Shown: positions 31,791-40,692, counted from the stretch's first letter. The stretch is DNA of 50,448 nt from Acidovorax sp. GW101-3H11 (GCF_001633105.1 NZ_LUKZ01000029.1:1-50448); one strand, 5' to 3'. Program-made: numbers and translations. The notes: generated from the sequence alone by a model not told the origin.

Positions 31791-33511
31791 TGAAAACCCC
31801 TCAATTCATCCTCGGCCTGGACGATGAGCAGCTGGTCGATGAGTTCGCCTGCGGCGGCGGAATGTCCGAGGCCATTGAGCAGGCCACCGGCCGCCATGTG
31901 GATATCGCCGTCAACCATGACGAAGACGCCTGCAGCATGCATGCGGCGAACCACCCCCAGACTGAACACCACTGGAAAGACGTGTTCGAGGTGTGCCCGC
32001 GCAAGGCCACGAAGGGGCGGGCCGTGGGCTTGCTGCACCTCTCGCCCGATTGCACCCACCACAGCCAGGCCAGGGGCGGCCAGCCGCGCAGTAAAAAGCT
32101 GCGAGGCCTTGCGTGGATCGCGCCTCGCTGGTGCGGCACGAAGCGCCCGCGCATCGTGACGCTTGAGAACGTGAAACAGATCCTGCAGTGGGGGCCGCTC
32201 ATCGCCAAACGCTGCCCGAAAACCAAGCGCGTTGTGAAGATCGATGGCACCGTGGCCGCTGTGGGTGAACGCGTGCCCGTCCAGGAACAGCACCTGATAC
32301 CCGACCCCAAGCGCGCGGGCAAGACCTGGCGCGCCTTCGTTCGCTCGCTGGAACGCCTGGGCTACGCTGTCGAGTGGCGCATCCTGTGCGCCGCCGACTA
32401 CGGCGCCCCCACCACGCGCAGCCGCCTTTTTATGGTCGCGCGTTGCGACGGCGCCCCCATCGTCTGGCCCGAGCCGACCCACTTCAAGAACCCGGCCAAA
32501 GGCCAGAAGCGCTGGCGCTCTGCCGCTGAGTGCATCGACTGGAGCATCCCAGGCAAAAGCATCTTCGAGCGCGACAAGCCACTGGCCGACGCCACCCTTC
32601 GCCGAGTCGCGCACGGAATGAAGCGGTACGTCCTGGACAGCGCAGATCCGTTCATCGTGCAAATCGCCAACTGGTCGCGTGATGGTGTGACCAGCGCCCG
32701 CGATCCACTCTCCACAGTGACTGCCTGGCCGCGCGGCGGTTCGCATGCGGTGGTGGCCCCGGTGATGGTTCAGGCAGGCCACGGCCAAGGCACACCAGAC
32801 GCACCGCGCTGGAGCTACGGCGCCAAGGATGTGCGCGACCCCGTGGGCACCGTCACCGCCAGCGGTGGCGGCCAGGCGCTGGCAGTGGGCACGCTGGTGC
32901 AGATGGGCTATGGCGAACGCGAAGGCCAGGCCCCGCGCGCCCTCGATGCGCGCCAGCCATTGGGCACGGTGGTAGGGGCTGGCAAGTTCGCCGCCGTCAC
33001 AGCGTTTGTCGAGCAGGCCAACGGCGGCTTCAACGCTACCCTGGCCCGCGATGCGCGCGAGCCGCTGTCCACCAGCACTGCCACAGGCTCACAGCAGCGG
33101 CTTGTCACAGCCACCATGGTGGAGCCCACCCTCACGCCCGACCAGGAAGAGGGCGCCTTGCGCTGCGCAGCCTTCCTGATCCGGTACTACGGCCAGGGCG
33201 GGCAACTCGGCGACCTGCGCGAGCCCATGTCCACCAGTACCACCAAGGACCGCCTCGCGCTCGTCACGGTGTGGCTGCGCGGCACGCCCTACGTCATCGT
33301 AGATATCCAGCTGCGCATGCTCACCCCGCGCGAGCTGTACAGCGCCAACGGCTTCCCCAAGACCTACATCATCGACCGGGGCCACGACGGCCGCCTCTTC
33401 AGTAAGTCCACCCAGGTGCGGATGTGCGGCAACGCCGTGCCGCCTCCCTTGGGCAAGGCTGTGATCGAGGCGAACTGGAACAGCAAGGTTCCGATGAGGA
33501 AGGCTGCATGA
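31790..33511 (+). CDS. C5-cytosine DNA methyltransferase with repeated target domain
   Basis: 573 aa. Motif I is DEFACGGG (17-24) and motif IV SPDCTHHS (85-92) with catalytic Cys88 in the phage-style PDC form. Motif VI is TLENV (124-128); motif VIII-like APTTRSRLF (206-214). The C-terminal motifs IX-X appear as RELYSANGFP and VRMCGNAVPPPLG. Between them, about residues 300-490, are five copies of an R-D/Q/E-P-L/V/M-S/G-T-x-T unit with a variable tail, probably the target recognition region. It likely protects phage DNA from host restriction. Sits between small and large terminase with 1- and 4-base overlaps. Confidence 0.9.
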   Translation: MKTPQFILGLDDEQLVDEFACGGGMSEAIEQATGRHVDIAVNHDEDACSMHAANHPQTEHHWKDVFEVCPRKATKGRAVGLLHLSPDCTHHSQARGGQPRSKKLRGLAWIAPRWCGTKRPRIVTLENVKQILQWGPLIAKRCPKTKRVVKIDGTVAAVGERVPVQEQHLIPDPKRAGKTWRAFVRSLERLGYAVEWRILCAADYGAPTTRSRLFMVARCDGAPIVWPEPTHFKNPAKGQKRWRSAAECIDWSIPGKSIFERDKPLADATLRRVAHGMKRYVLDSADPFIVQIANWSRDGVTSARDPLSTVTAWPRGGSHAVVAPVMVQAGHGQGTPDAPRWSYGAKDVRDPVGTVTASGGGQALAVGTLVQMGYGEREGQAPRALDARQPLGTVVGAGKFAAVTAFVEQANGGFNATLARDAREPLSTSTATGSQQRLVTATMVEPTLTPDQEEGALRCAAFLIRYYGQGGQLGDLREPMSTSTTKDRLALVTVWLRGTPYVIVDIQLRMLTPRELYSANGFPKTYIIDRGHDGRLFSKSTQVRMCGNAVPPPLGKAVIEANWNSKVPMRKAA

Positions 33512-35583
33512 ACCTGGCAGACGGCTACGAACTCGTCGTTCGCGCCGCCATGGAGGCCGCGCGCCCCGACCCCGAGCTGCGCGTGGACGAATGGGCCGAG
33601 GAGTTCATGATCCTGCCCAAGAGCGGCCCCCAGCCTGGGCCGTTCCGCTTCGACCGCAGCTATCCAGCTCGGCGTGTGCACCAGGTGTTGTCGCCCAGCC
33701 ACCCATGCAAACGCGTGGTGGCTAAGGTGGCCTCGCAGATGTTCAAGACGCAGACGGCCTTGAACTGGATCGGTGCACTGATGCACCGCAGGCCGCGCAA
33801 CTTCCTGGCGCTGGAGCCCACCGACACGCTGGTCAAGCGTTTCTCGGCACGGGTCAGCACGATGATCCGCAACGTGCCCGAGGTCCGCGAGCGTGCTGCA
33901 GCGGCCAAGAGCCGTGACAGCCGCAACACTGTGCAGGCCAAGGACTTCCTCGGCGATGCCACCCTGTACATGAACACCGCAGGCTCGGCCGCTAACCTTG
34001 CAGAGGTCTCCGCGCCATACGTCTATGTGGATGAGATCGACCGGCTGGAGCTAAACGTTGATGACGAAGGCGACCCGGTGGAGCTGGCTGAGGCCCGCGC
34101 CACGCAGTACGCCAATGACTGCAAGTTTTTCTACACCAGCAGCCCCAGCGTGGAGGGCTTCAGCAAGATCGATGACCTGTTCAACATGGGCACCAAGGAG
34201 GAATATCACGTTCCCTGCCCAGACTGCGGGCACCTCCACCCCCTGGTGCTCGACAACTTCCGCTTCGAGCGAGATCCAGACACCGGCTACATGGACCGGG
34301 CGTGGTTTGTGTGCCCTGCGTGCTTCTTCGAGATCGACGAGCACTACAAGACCACGATGCTGCCTGATATCGGCGCGGGAGGAGAAGCGCGCTGGGTGGC
34401 TACGTCCACTGGTGACGGTGAAACAATCAGCTTCACCCTTTCGGCGTTTTACATGCCCATCGGGGCCATCACCTGGCTGTCGCTGGCTCGTCAATACGCA
34501 CGGGCCAAAGACCGCCTCGCGCGCGGCGATCACGAAGGCATGCAGGTGTTCTACAACACCCGCCTGGGCCTGAGCTACCGCAACTCCGAGGCCAACACCA
34601 CCGCCAAGCAACTGCAGGACCGGGCAGAAGCCAACCCGCCCCGCGTCATTCCTGACCAGGCCCTGGTGGTCACCATGTCCACCGATACCCAAGACACCCG
34701 GCTGGAAGTCCAGCTCGAAGCCTGGGGGCCTGGCATGGAGCACTGGGTTCTCGACTACATCGTGCTGCCCGGCCTGCCGTCCGACTCGCCCGAAGACCCC
34801 AAGAGCGTTTGGGCGCGGCTGGATGAAATCCGCCGCACCCCTTTGCTGCATGCCAGCGGGCGCGCCATCATGATCAGCGCCGACAGCATCGACGCGGCAG
34901 GTCACCACACGCAGGATGTGTACAACTACGGCGCGGCCCGCGCGCACCTGGGCTGCACCGTGCTGGGTGGCTCGCCTCGGCCCAACCGGCCCATCATCAG
35001 CAACTCGCCCAGCAAAGTGGATATCGACTGGGGCGGCACCAAGCGCCCTGGCGGTGTAGAGCGCTGGATGGTGGGCACCGACGTTGCCAAGGACTACCTT
35101 TTCAACCGCTTCCACCTGCTCGAAGGGCCGGGAGCCATGCACTTCCACGACAAGCTACCCGCAGAGTGGTTTGAAGGCCTGGTGGTGGAGCAGCCGCGCA
35201 CCCGGTACGTCAAGGGGCGTGCTGTGCGGGAGTGGATCAAGCCCAACGGCGCGCGCAATGAGCCGCTTGACCTATCCGTCTACAACCTCGCTACGGCCTA
35301 CCGCCTGGGCCTGCACAAGTGGTCCGCGCTCGACTGGCAGCGGCTGCGCGACAAGCTCATCCCGCCCACTGGTGACCTGTTCGCGCCATCTGTCGCGCCA
35401 GCACCGCCGCCGCCAGCGCCCGTCGTGACCGTCGCCGCCACCGTACAGACGTCTGTACGGTCCCCGGATGTGCCCCAGCAACCGACTCACGCACCGGCCT
35501 CCAGCCCTGCGCCAGCACCCACACCCACCATCAACCACGCCCCACCAGCGGGCCGCCGCATTCTTTCAAGGGGGATTTCATGA
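33508..35583 (+). CDS. Terminase large subunit (GpA family)
   Basis: 691 aa. The start MNLADGYELVVRAAMEAARP overlaps the methyltransferase stop. ATPase-domain features include VVAKVASQMFKTQTALNWIG (Walker A-like region of GpA) and Walker B APYVYVDEIDRL. A CxxC pair set (CPDCGHLHP, CPACFFEID) may bind zinc. The nuclease domain follows with MSTDTQDTRLEVQLEAW and acidic residues near ISADSIDAAG. The final 100 residues are Pro/Ala/Thr-rich. Cuts and pumps DNA into the prohead with the small subunit. Confidence 0.93.
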   Translation: MNLADGYELVVRAAMEAARPDPELRVDEWAEEFMILPKSGPQPGPFRFDRSYPARRVHQVLSPSHPCKRVVAKVASQMFKTQTALNWIGALMHRRPRNFLALEPTDTLVKRFSARVSTMIRNVPEVRERAAAAKSRDSRNTVQAKDFLGDATLYMNTAGSAANLAEVSAPYVYVDEIDRLELNVDDEGDPVELAEARATQYANDCKFFYTSSPSVEGFSKIDDLFNMGTKEEYHVPCPDCGHLHPLVLDNFRFERDPDTGYMDRAWFVCPACFFEIDEHYKTTMLPDIGAGGEARWVATSTGDGETISFTLSAFYMPIGAITWLSLARQYARAKDRLARGDHEGMQVFYNTRLGLSYRNSEANTTAKQLQDRAEANPPRVIPDQALVVTMSTDTQDTRLEVQLEAWGPGMEHWVLDYIVLPGLPSDSPEDPKSVWARLDEIRRTPLLHASGRAIMISADSIDAAGHHTQDVYNYGAARAHLGCTVLGGSPRPNRPIISNSPSKVDIDWGGTKRPGGVERWMVGTDVAKDYLFNRFHLLEGPGAMHFHDKLPAEWFEGLVVEQPRTRYVKGRAVREWIKPNGARNEPLDLSVYNLATAYRLGLHKWSALDWQRLRDKLIPPTGDLFAPSVAPAPPPPAPVVTVAATVQTSVRSPDVPQQPTHAPASSPAPAPTPTINHAPPAGRRILSRGIS
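35440..35461. repeat. Palindrome around GTACAGACGTCTGTAC, copy 1
   Basis: The 16-bp palindrome is extended by ACC/GGT to 22 perfectly symmetric bases. It lies within the low-complexity Pro-rich C-terminal coding part of the large terminase, where sequence is free to change, and encodes VQTSVR, the same peptide as copy 2. Confidence 0.75.
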
Positions 35584-36101
35584 CCGAAAACAACCACTAC
35601 GACACCGAAGCCATGCGCCTGGCCGCCCCCGCGCCGCTGCAACACGGCCCCGAGGCACCGCCAGAGCTGAGCGAGGAACAGCGCGACCTCGATGACCTGT
35701 GCGAGCGCTGGGTCAACTGGAAGGCATCGCGCCGCCTGTTCGGGCCACCGCCCACCATGGGCAGCGTGCTCGGCCAGCTCAGCGGCACCCGCACTCGCCC
35801 ACTCAAGCAGGGCGGGCCAGACGCAATCTGCAGTGCGGAGCTTGCGGCATTGCATGTGGCCTACACCTGCCAGCCCGATGCACTCGACAAGCGCGTGTTC
35901 GACCTGTACTACATCCACCGGGTGGCCCCCATCAAGGCGGCGGCCTCAGCGCTGGGCATTGGGCGCCAGCACTTCTACGCCGTGCTGGGAGACTTCCGCA
36001 AGCGCATTCACATGGCATCGAAGCACATCCTGGCGGAAGAAGAGGGGCGCCTGTCCAACATGCAGCACGCGCGGGCGGCGCGTAGCGCATTGGAGGAATG
36101 A
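35580..36101 (+). CDS. Q-like antiterminator / late regulator candidate
   Basis: 173 aa, coupled to the terminase stop. WVNWKASRRLFGPPPTMGSV is a segment seen in phage Q-like or sigma-70-region-4-like proteins. The HTH lies at VAPIKAAASALGIGRQHFYA. It is followed by 230 bases with hairpins and a strong terminator before the structural genes, the arrangement expected if it lets polymerase read through. The position between terminase and portal is unusual for Q. Function is inferred from layout. Confidence 0.6.
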   Translation: MTENNHYDTEAMRLAAPAPLQHGPEAPPELSEEQRDLDDLCERWVNWKASRRLFGPPPTMGSVLGQLSGTRTRPLKQGGPDAICSAELAALHVAYTCQPDALDKRVFDLYYIHRVAPIKAAASALGIGRQHFYAVLGDFRKRIHMASKHILAEEEGRLSNMQHARAARSALEE

Positions 36102-36118
36102 TCGTCAAGCGCTTTTTT

Positions 36119-36136
36119 GTCGCCTGTGGAGGCGAC
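36119..36136. repeat. Small hairpin in the late intergenic region
   Basis: GTCGCC (36119-36124) and GGCGAC (36131-36136) form a 6-bp stem with TGTGGA as loop, nested in flanking AGCGCT copies. No T-run follows on the plus strand. The region 36102-36338 contains no convincing gene; it is AT-richer than its surroundings and holds this hairpin and the terminator at 36287. Confidence 0.5.
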
Positions 36137-36286
36137 ACTTTAGCGCTCGACTGCACCCGACAAAATGGCCCAAAATTCACCCTAAATCAGGTAAGTCTCA
36201 AAAGTCCGTAAACACTTTTGGAGGCCGTCATGTAAGCCTCAACCTACCGCCCCAACACCCCACCGCAGCAAGCGCAAGTGGTATCG

Positions 36287-36322
36287 CCCCCGGTCTCCGC
36301 AAGGAGCCGGGGGTTTTGTTTT
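36287..36322 (+). terminator. Strong terminator before the structural genes
   Basis: A stem of CCCCCGG and CTCC pairing with GGAG and CCGGGGG (one bulged T, GCAA loop) is followed by TTTTGTTTT. It ends 17 bases before the first structural-gene ATG, so late genes downstream need antitermination or a promoter close by. Confidence 0.88.
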
Positions 36323-36338
36323 GGAGTTTCAAAAGCCC

Positions 36339-37085
36339 ATGTTGACCATCCGCCGCAGCGGCCCCACGCTCACCGAAATGGCCGCCCAGGTGCGCAGCGT
36401 GCCCGGTCGCATGGTGCCCTACGCAGCCGCCACGGCGCTCACGCGCTGCGCCCAGTACGCGCAGCGCACCGAGCTGCCCGCCGAGATGCGCCGGGTGTTC
36501 TCCAGTCCTGTGGCCTACACCCTCAACTCGCTGCGCATTGAGCCTGCGACCAAAGACACATTGAGTGCCCGGGTGATGGTCAAGGACACAGGCACCGGCA
36601 GTGGTGTGGCGCAAGAAAAGTTCCTGCAGCCCGAAGTTGAAGGCGGCGTACGCGGTCACAAGCGCATGGAAAACGCCATGCGCTACTTGGGTGTGATGGG
36701 TGCAGCGCAATACGCCATGCCCGGCGCTGGGCTTTCGCTCGATGCCAACGGCAATGTCAAGGGCGCCGAGGTTCGCACCATCCTCAGCGCACTCAAGAAC
36801 ATCCGTGGCGGCGTCGGCGCCAAGGGCCAGAAGGCAGGGCGTGGCCGCAAGCTCGCCAACGACATGTTCGTCGGCAAGCCCAACGGCGGCAACCGTCCTG
36901 ACGGCATCTGGCGCCGTGAGGGCCAGCGCATCCGCGCCCTGTTCATCTTCACCACAGATGCCCCCGACTACAGCCGCCGCCTCGACTTCTCGGGCGTGGT
37001 GCAACGCGTGGCGCTGGAGCGCTTCCGTCCCGAGTTTGAAAAGGCTGTGGCAGCAATGCAGTCGCGTGGAGGTGCCTGGGCATGA
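36339..37085 (+). CDS. Hypothetical virion-associated protein
   Basis: 248 aa from MLTIRRSGPTLTEMAAQVRS (a TTG six codons earlier is an alternative, with GGAG inside that leader). The body has ATALTRCAQYAQRTELPAEM and RREGQRIRALFIFTTDAPDY. It lies between the late terminator and the gpW-like gene, a place often used by head or tail-completion proteins. Family not recognised with confidence. Confidence 0.6.
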   Translation: MLTIRRSGPTLTEMAAQVRSVPGRMVPYAAATALTRCAQYAQRTELPAEMRRVFSSPVAYTLNSLRIEPATKDTLSARVMVKDTGTGSGVAQEKFLQPEVEGGVRGHKRMENAMRYLGVMGAAQYAMPGAGLSLDANGNVKGAEVRTILSALKNIRGGVGAKGQKAGRGRKLANDMFVGKPNGGNRPDGIWRREGQRIRALFIFTTDAPDYSRRLDFSGVVQRVALERFRPEFEKAVAAMQSRGGAWA

Positions 37086-37321
37086 GCGCACTCACCATCG
37101 AACAGTGGCGCGAGCGCCTGGCGGGCTACATCGCCTCCGAGAAGCGCATCCTGGGTTCGCAGGAATACACCGTGGGGCAGGGCGGCACAGCCCGCCGCAA
37201 CCGCCGCGCCGACCTGGAGGCAGTGCAGGCTGGCATTCGTGAATGCAAAGACGAAATCGCCAAGCTCGAAACGGCTTCCGCCCCACAAACCCGGCGCGTG
37301 TTCCGCCTGCGCCCCTTCTAA
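37082..37321 (+). CDS. gpW/DUF6148-like head-tail connector
   Basis: 79 aa. LTIEQWRERLAGYIASEKRI, then GSQEYTVGQGGTARRNRRAD and LEAVQAGIRECKDEIAKLE, fit small proteins of the gpW/DUF6148 group that plug the portal. Overlaps the previous gene by 4 bases and precedes the portal gene by 3, as in lambda-type order. Confidence 0.75.
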   Translation: MSALTIEQWRERLAGYIASEKRILGSQEYTVGQGGTARRNRRADLEAVQAGIRECKDEIAKLETASAPQTRRVFRLRPF

Positions 37322-37324
37322 GCC

Positions 37325-38962
37325 ATGAAAGCCAACCCCATTGACCGCGCCATCGCAGCGGTAGCGCCAGCCTGGGCGGTCAAACGCGTGCAGGCCCGCG
37401 TGCAGCTCGCAGCGGTAACGGCATTGCCAGACCCCACCGTTGTGCAAGCATCCGACGACAGCACGGGCGGTAATTCCCCCGGCTTTGTGCGCCGCTTCTG
37501 GAACGCGGTGGCCCGCGATGCCCGCAGTGACACCCTGCGCAAGCTGCCCACCCAGCGCGCCCAGTCGCGCGAACTGGCCCGCACATCGCCCATTGCGGCT
37601 GGTGCCATTAACACCAACATCGACCGCGTGGTGGGCACCGGCCTGGCGCTGAGCAGCCAGCCCGCGCTGCAGGTGCTGGGCTGGACGCCCGAGCAGGCCA
37701 TCGAGTGGAAGGCACTGGTGCAGCGCGAGTTCAGTCTCTGGGCCGACAGCACCGACTGCGATATCGAGCAGCAGCTCAACTTCTACCAGCTCCAGGCCCT
37801 GGTGCTGCGCTCCACGCTGGAGAGCGGTGATTGCTTCACCCTGCTGCCCGATGGCGACCGCACCGCCACCCAGCCCTATGCCCTGCGCTTGCAAGTGCTG
37901 GAGGCCGATCGCGTGGGCAATCCGCTCGGGCAGATGGACACGGCCACCTTGGCGGGCGGCGTCAAGCTCACGCCCAGCGGCGCCCCGCTGGAATACCACC
38001 TTTACAACCAGCATCCCGGCAGCTACCTGCCAGTAGCTGGCAGCAGCATCTTTGCGGGTCAGTGGGTGGCACGCCTGGGCCGCAGCGGGCGCCGCCGCAT
38101 CCTCCACCACTTCCGCAAGCTGCGCCCCGGCATGCCGCGTGGTGTGCCCTACCTGGCTCCCATCATCGACTGCATCAAGCAGATCTCGCGCTACACCGAC
38201 GCCGAGATCATGGCCGCAGTCATCACGGCCTATCTCACCGTCTTCATCGAAACACCCACGGGCAATGCCGCCCCGGTGTTCGACGGCCAGGCCGCTGTGT
38301 CGCAACAGCAGGACGTTGGCCTTGGCATGGGCAGCGTGGTGGGCCTTGCACCGGGCGAGAAGGCCACCATGGTCAACCCCGGCCGCCCCAACCCCAACTT
38401 TGGCCCCTTCATCGACTCGGTGATCAAGCAGATGGGCATTGCCTTGGGCCTGCCTTACGAGCTTCTGGTCAAGCAGTTCAACGCCAGCTACAGCGCCAGC
38501 AAGGCAGCGTTGCTGGATGCCTGGGTTTACTTCCGTGGCGTGCGCTACTGGCTCTCGCAGAGCTTCTGCCAACCCGTGTTTGAAACCTGGATGGCCGAGG
38601 CCGTGGCCATCGGCCGCGTGCCAGCCCTGGGCTTCTTCAACGACCCCATCCTGCGCTGGGCCTACACCCGCGCCGCGTGGCCTGGCGACAGCATGGGCAG
38701 CATCAACCCCAAGGACGAAGTAGCCGCCTACGTGGCCGCCATCGAGGCCCGCTTGATGACCCGCGAGCGTGCCGAGTGGGAGCTGTTCGGCAGCGACTGG
38801 AACGACACCTATGTGCAAAAGCTGATGGAGCACGAACGCCTGAACAAGGACGGCATGGCTCCAACGCCAAAGGCCGGGGCTGCAGCACCCCAGCCCACGC
38901 CCAAGCCAGAAGGCAAGCCCGCGCCTGACGCACCACCCACCAACGAAGACGACGCCCAATGA
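37325..38962 (+). CDS. Portal protein (lambda family)
   Basis: 545 aa. It forms the dodecameric DNA gate at one prohead vertex. RTSPIAAGAINTNIDRVVGT, LQVLEADRVGNPLGQMDTAT and YNQHPGSYLPV match lambda gpB relatives. Later phrases RGVPYLAPIIDCIKQISRYT and LPYELLVKQFNASYSASKAA are characteristic. The C-terminus is Pro/Ala-rich. It overlaps the next gene by 4 bases. Confidence 0.93.
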   Translation: MKANPIDRAIAAVAPAWAVKRVQARVQLAAVTALPDPTVVQASDDSTGGNSPGFVRRFWNAVARDARSDTLRKLPTQRAQSRELARTSPIAAGAINTNIDRVVGTGLALSSQPALQVLGWTPEQAIEWKALVQREFSLWADSTDCDIEQQLNFYQLQALVLRSTLESGDCFTLLPDGDRTATQPYALRLQVLEADRVGNPLGQMDTATLAGGVKLTPSGAPLEYHLYNQHPGSYLPVAGSSIFAGQWVARLGRSGRRRILHHFRKLRPGMPRGVPYLAPIIDCIKQISRYTDAEIMAAVITAYLTVFIETPTGNAAPVFDGQAAVSQQQDVGLGMGSVVGLAPGEKATMVNPGRPNPNFGPFIDSVIKQMGIALGLPYELLVKQFNASYSASKAALLDAWVYFRGVRYWLSQSFCQPVFETWMAEAVAIGRVPALGFFNDPILRWAYTRAAWPGDSMGSINPKDEVAAYVAAIEARLMTRERAEWELFGSDWNDTYVQKLMEHERLNKDGMAPTPKAGAAAPQPTPKPEGKPAPDAPPTNEDDAQ

Positions 38963-39279
38963 GCAGCAGCGATTTCACTCCCCTGGTCGAAACCCACCAC
39001 CGCCGCCGCGTGGCCTTCGACCCCACCATCAACCTCGGCCACGTGCTGACCTTCGTCGGCTTTCTCATCACAGGCTTCTCGGCCTACAGCGCACTCGACA
39101 AGCGCGTGACGCTCATCGAATCGCAGTCTGCAACGGTGGTCGAGCGCACGCGCGAGCAGGACGTGCGCCTCAAAGACACCCTGGCCGAGATCAAGGGCGA
39201 CGTAAAAGAGCTGCAGCGCTCGGTGAACGACGTCAGCCGCAACCTCAGCAGCACGCCCACGGCGCCTGCACGGAAGTAG
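38959..39279 (+). CDS. Small membrane/coiled-coil protein
   Basis: 106 aa with one membrane segment (HVLTFVGFLITGFSAYSAL) and a C-terminal coiled coil (LIESQSATVVERTREQDVRL, then DTLAEIKGDVKELQRS). Its place between portal and protease is shared by many lambda-like prophages of this group. Function unknown. Confidence 0.7.
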   Translation: MSSSDFTPLVETHHRRRVAFDPTINLGHVLTFVGFLITGFSAYSALDKRVTLIESQSATVVERTREQDVRLKDTLAEIKGDVKELQRSVNDVSRNLSSTPTAPARK

Positions 39280-39283
39280 CACC

Positions 39284-40651
39284 ATGACTTTGCGAGACCT
39301 CATCCTCGGTGCCTGGGCCATCGAGCCCGACATGCTGCGCGAGCTGCAGGGCATTTATGCCACCCACCTGCGCGGCGACAAGATCGACATTGACGCCATC
39401 GAAGCCCGCATGGGTCGCCCGCTGGTGCATGAGCAGCAAGACTACAGCCTGGAGCCGGGTGGTGTGGCCCTGCTGCGCCTGTCGGGCGTCATGTCGCCAA
39501 AGGCCAATCTGTTCATGCGCGTCAGTGGCGGCATCAGCACTCAACTTGCCAGCCAACAGCTTGAAAGCGCTGCCGCAGATCCCCGCGTGCGGGGCATCGT
39601 GGTGGCACTCGACACACCGGGCGGCAACGTCATTGGCGTGCCCGAGCTTGGCGATACCGTGCGCTACGCCGCAGGGGTCAAGCCTCTGGTGGTGCATGTT
39701 GATAACCAGATGCACAGCGCGGGCTACTGGGTCGGTAGTGCAGCTAATGCCATCTACATCAGCGGCCCGGTGGTCACCGTTGGCAACATCGGCGTGGTGG
39801 TGGACCGGGAGTATGACCCGCAAGCCCGTACGCGCACCGAGAGCATCACGGCAGGCAAATACAAGCGCCTGACCAACGCATCCGAGCCGCTGTCTGCCGA
39901 AGCCCGCGCCGTAGTGCAGGCCGACGTGGACTATGTGTACACGCTGTTTGTCGATGCCGTCGCCGCCAACCGTGGCGTCACGGCAGATCAAGTCCTGGAA
40001 CACATGGCTGATGGCCGTGTGTTTCGCGGTCAGAAGGCGCTTGACGCCGGGCTCGTGGACGGTGTTTCCACGCTCGACGACTTGCTGCAAGCCATGGCCG
40101 CAGACCCCGCCCAGTTTGCAACGCGCCGCAAGGCCGTGTTCAAAGCTGAGGCGGCCCTTCCGTCCCCAAGCGCCGGTGCTGCGCCCAAAGACACAACCTC
40201 AACCCGTGAAAAGGAACCCACCATGCCCGGTGAAAACCAAGCTCCCATCACGCGTGCGTCTTTCGAGCAGGACCACGCCCCACTGTTCGCCCAACTGCGC
40301 GGCGAATTCACCACCCTCGGCGCCACGCAAGAGCGCGAGCGCATCCAGACCGTCTTGGCCGTAGGTGACAACCTGCCCGGCCACGAGAAGCTGCTCAACA
40401 CCCTTGCTTTCGACGGCAAGACCACGGCACCCGAAGCGTCCATGGCCGTTCTGAAGGCCGAAGGCGACCAGCGTGCCGCAGCTATCAAGGCTCACGCGGA
40501 CGATGCCCCGCCAGCAGCCACGGGCAGCGCAGCGCCCTCCGACACGGTCACCAAGACCAAGGCCGAGCAAGCGCAAGAAGCCAAGACCTACGCCAAAGAA
40601 AAAGGCGTGGACTTTGTCACGGCCCTCAAGGAACTCGGCTTCGCGTCGTAA
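39284..40651 (+). CDS. S49-family prohead protease with C-terminal scaffold
   Basis: 455 aa. The N-terminal ClpP/SppA-like domain has GVALLRLSGVMSPKAN, DTPGGNV, the nucleophile Ser in MHSAGYWVGSAA and the general-base Lys in SITAGKYKRL. VTVGNIGVVVD and RVFRGQKALDAGLVDGV are typical of S49 peptidases. The last 142 residues are a charged helical scaffold that can also start at an internal ATG (40223). This copies the lambda C/Nu3 layout. The protease trims scaffold, portal and capsid during assembly. Confidence 0.9.
   Translation: MTLRDLILGAWAIEPDMLRELQGIYATHLRGDKIDIDAIEARMGRPLVHEQQDYSLEPGGVALLRLSGVMSPKANLFMRVSGGISTQLASQQLESAAADPRVRGIVVALDTPGGNVIGVPELGDTVRYAAGVKPLVVHVDNQMHSAGYWVGSAANAIYISGPVVTVGNIGVVVDREYDPQARTRTESITAGKYKRLTNASEPLSAEARAVVQADVDYVYTLFVDAVAANRGVTADQVLEHMADGRVFRGQKALDAGLVDGVSTLDDLLQAMAADPAQFATRRKAVFKAEAALPSPSAGAAPKDTTSTREKEPTMPGENQAPITRASFEQDHAPLFAQLRGEFTTLGATQERERIQTVLAVGDNLPGHEKLLNTLAFDGKTTAPEASMAVLKAEGDQRAAAIKAHADDAPPAATGSAAPSDTVTKTKAEQAQEAKTYAKEKGVDFVTALKELGFAS
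40223..40651 (+). CDS. Nested in-frame scaffold protein (Nu3-like)
   Basis: 142 aa identical to the protease C-terminus, starting MPGENQAPITRASFEQDHAP. AAGGA at 40210-40214, 8 bases before the ATG, is a good internal ribosome-binding site. The product is acidic and helical (KTKAEQAQEAKTYAKEKG). Lambda Nu3 is made the same way and fills the procapsid before being degraded. Confidence 0.65.
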   Translation: MPGENQAPITRASFEQDHAPLFAQLRGEFTTLGATQERERIQTVLAVGDNLPGHEKLLNTLAFDGKTTAPEASMAVLKAEGDQRAAAIKAHADDAPPAATGSAAPSDTVTKTKAEQAQEAKTYAKEKGVDFVTALKELGFAS

Positions 40652-40692
40652 CGCGCAGTCACTCCCAAACCCCTCAACTCTTGGAGAACGCA

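Noticed and set aside
36968..38959. A 663-codon minus-strand open frame opposite the portal gene
   Set aside because: Rich in His, Gly and Val as expected for the antisense of a portal coding frame; the plus-strand product is clearly a portal protein.
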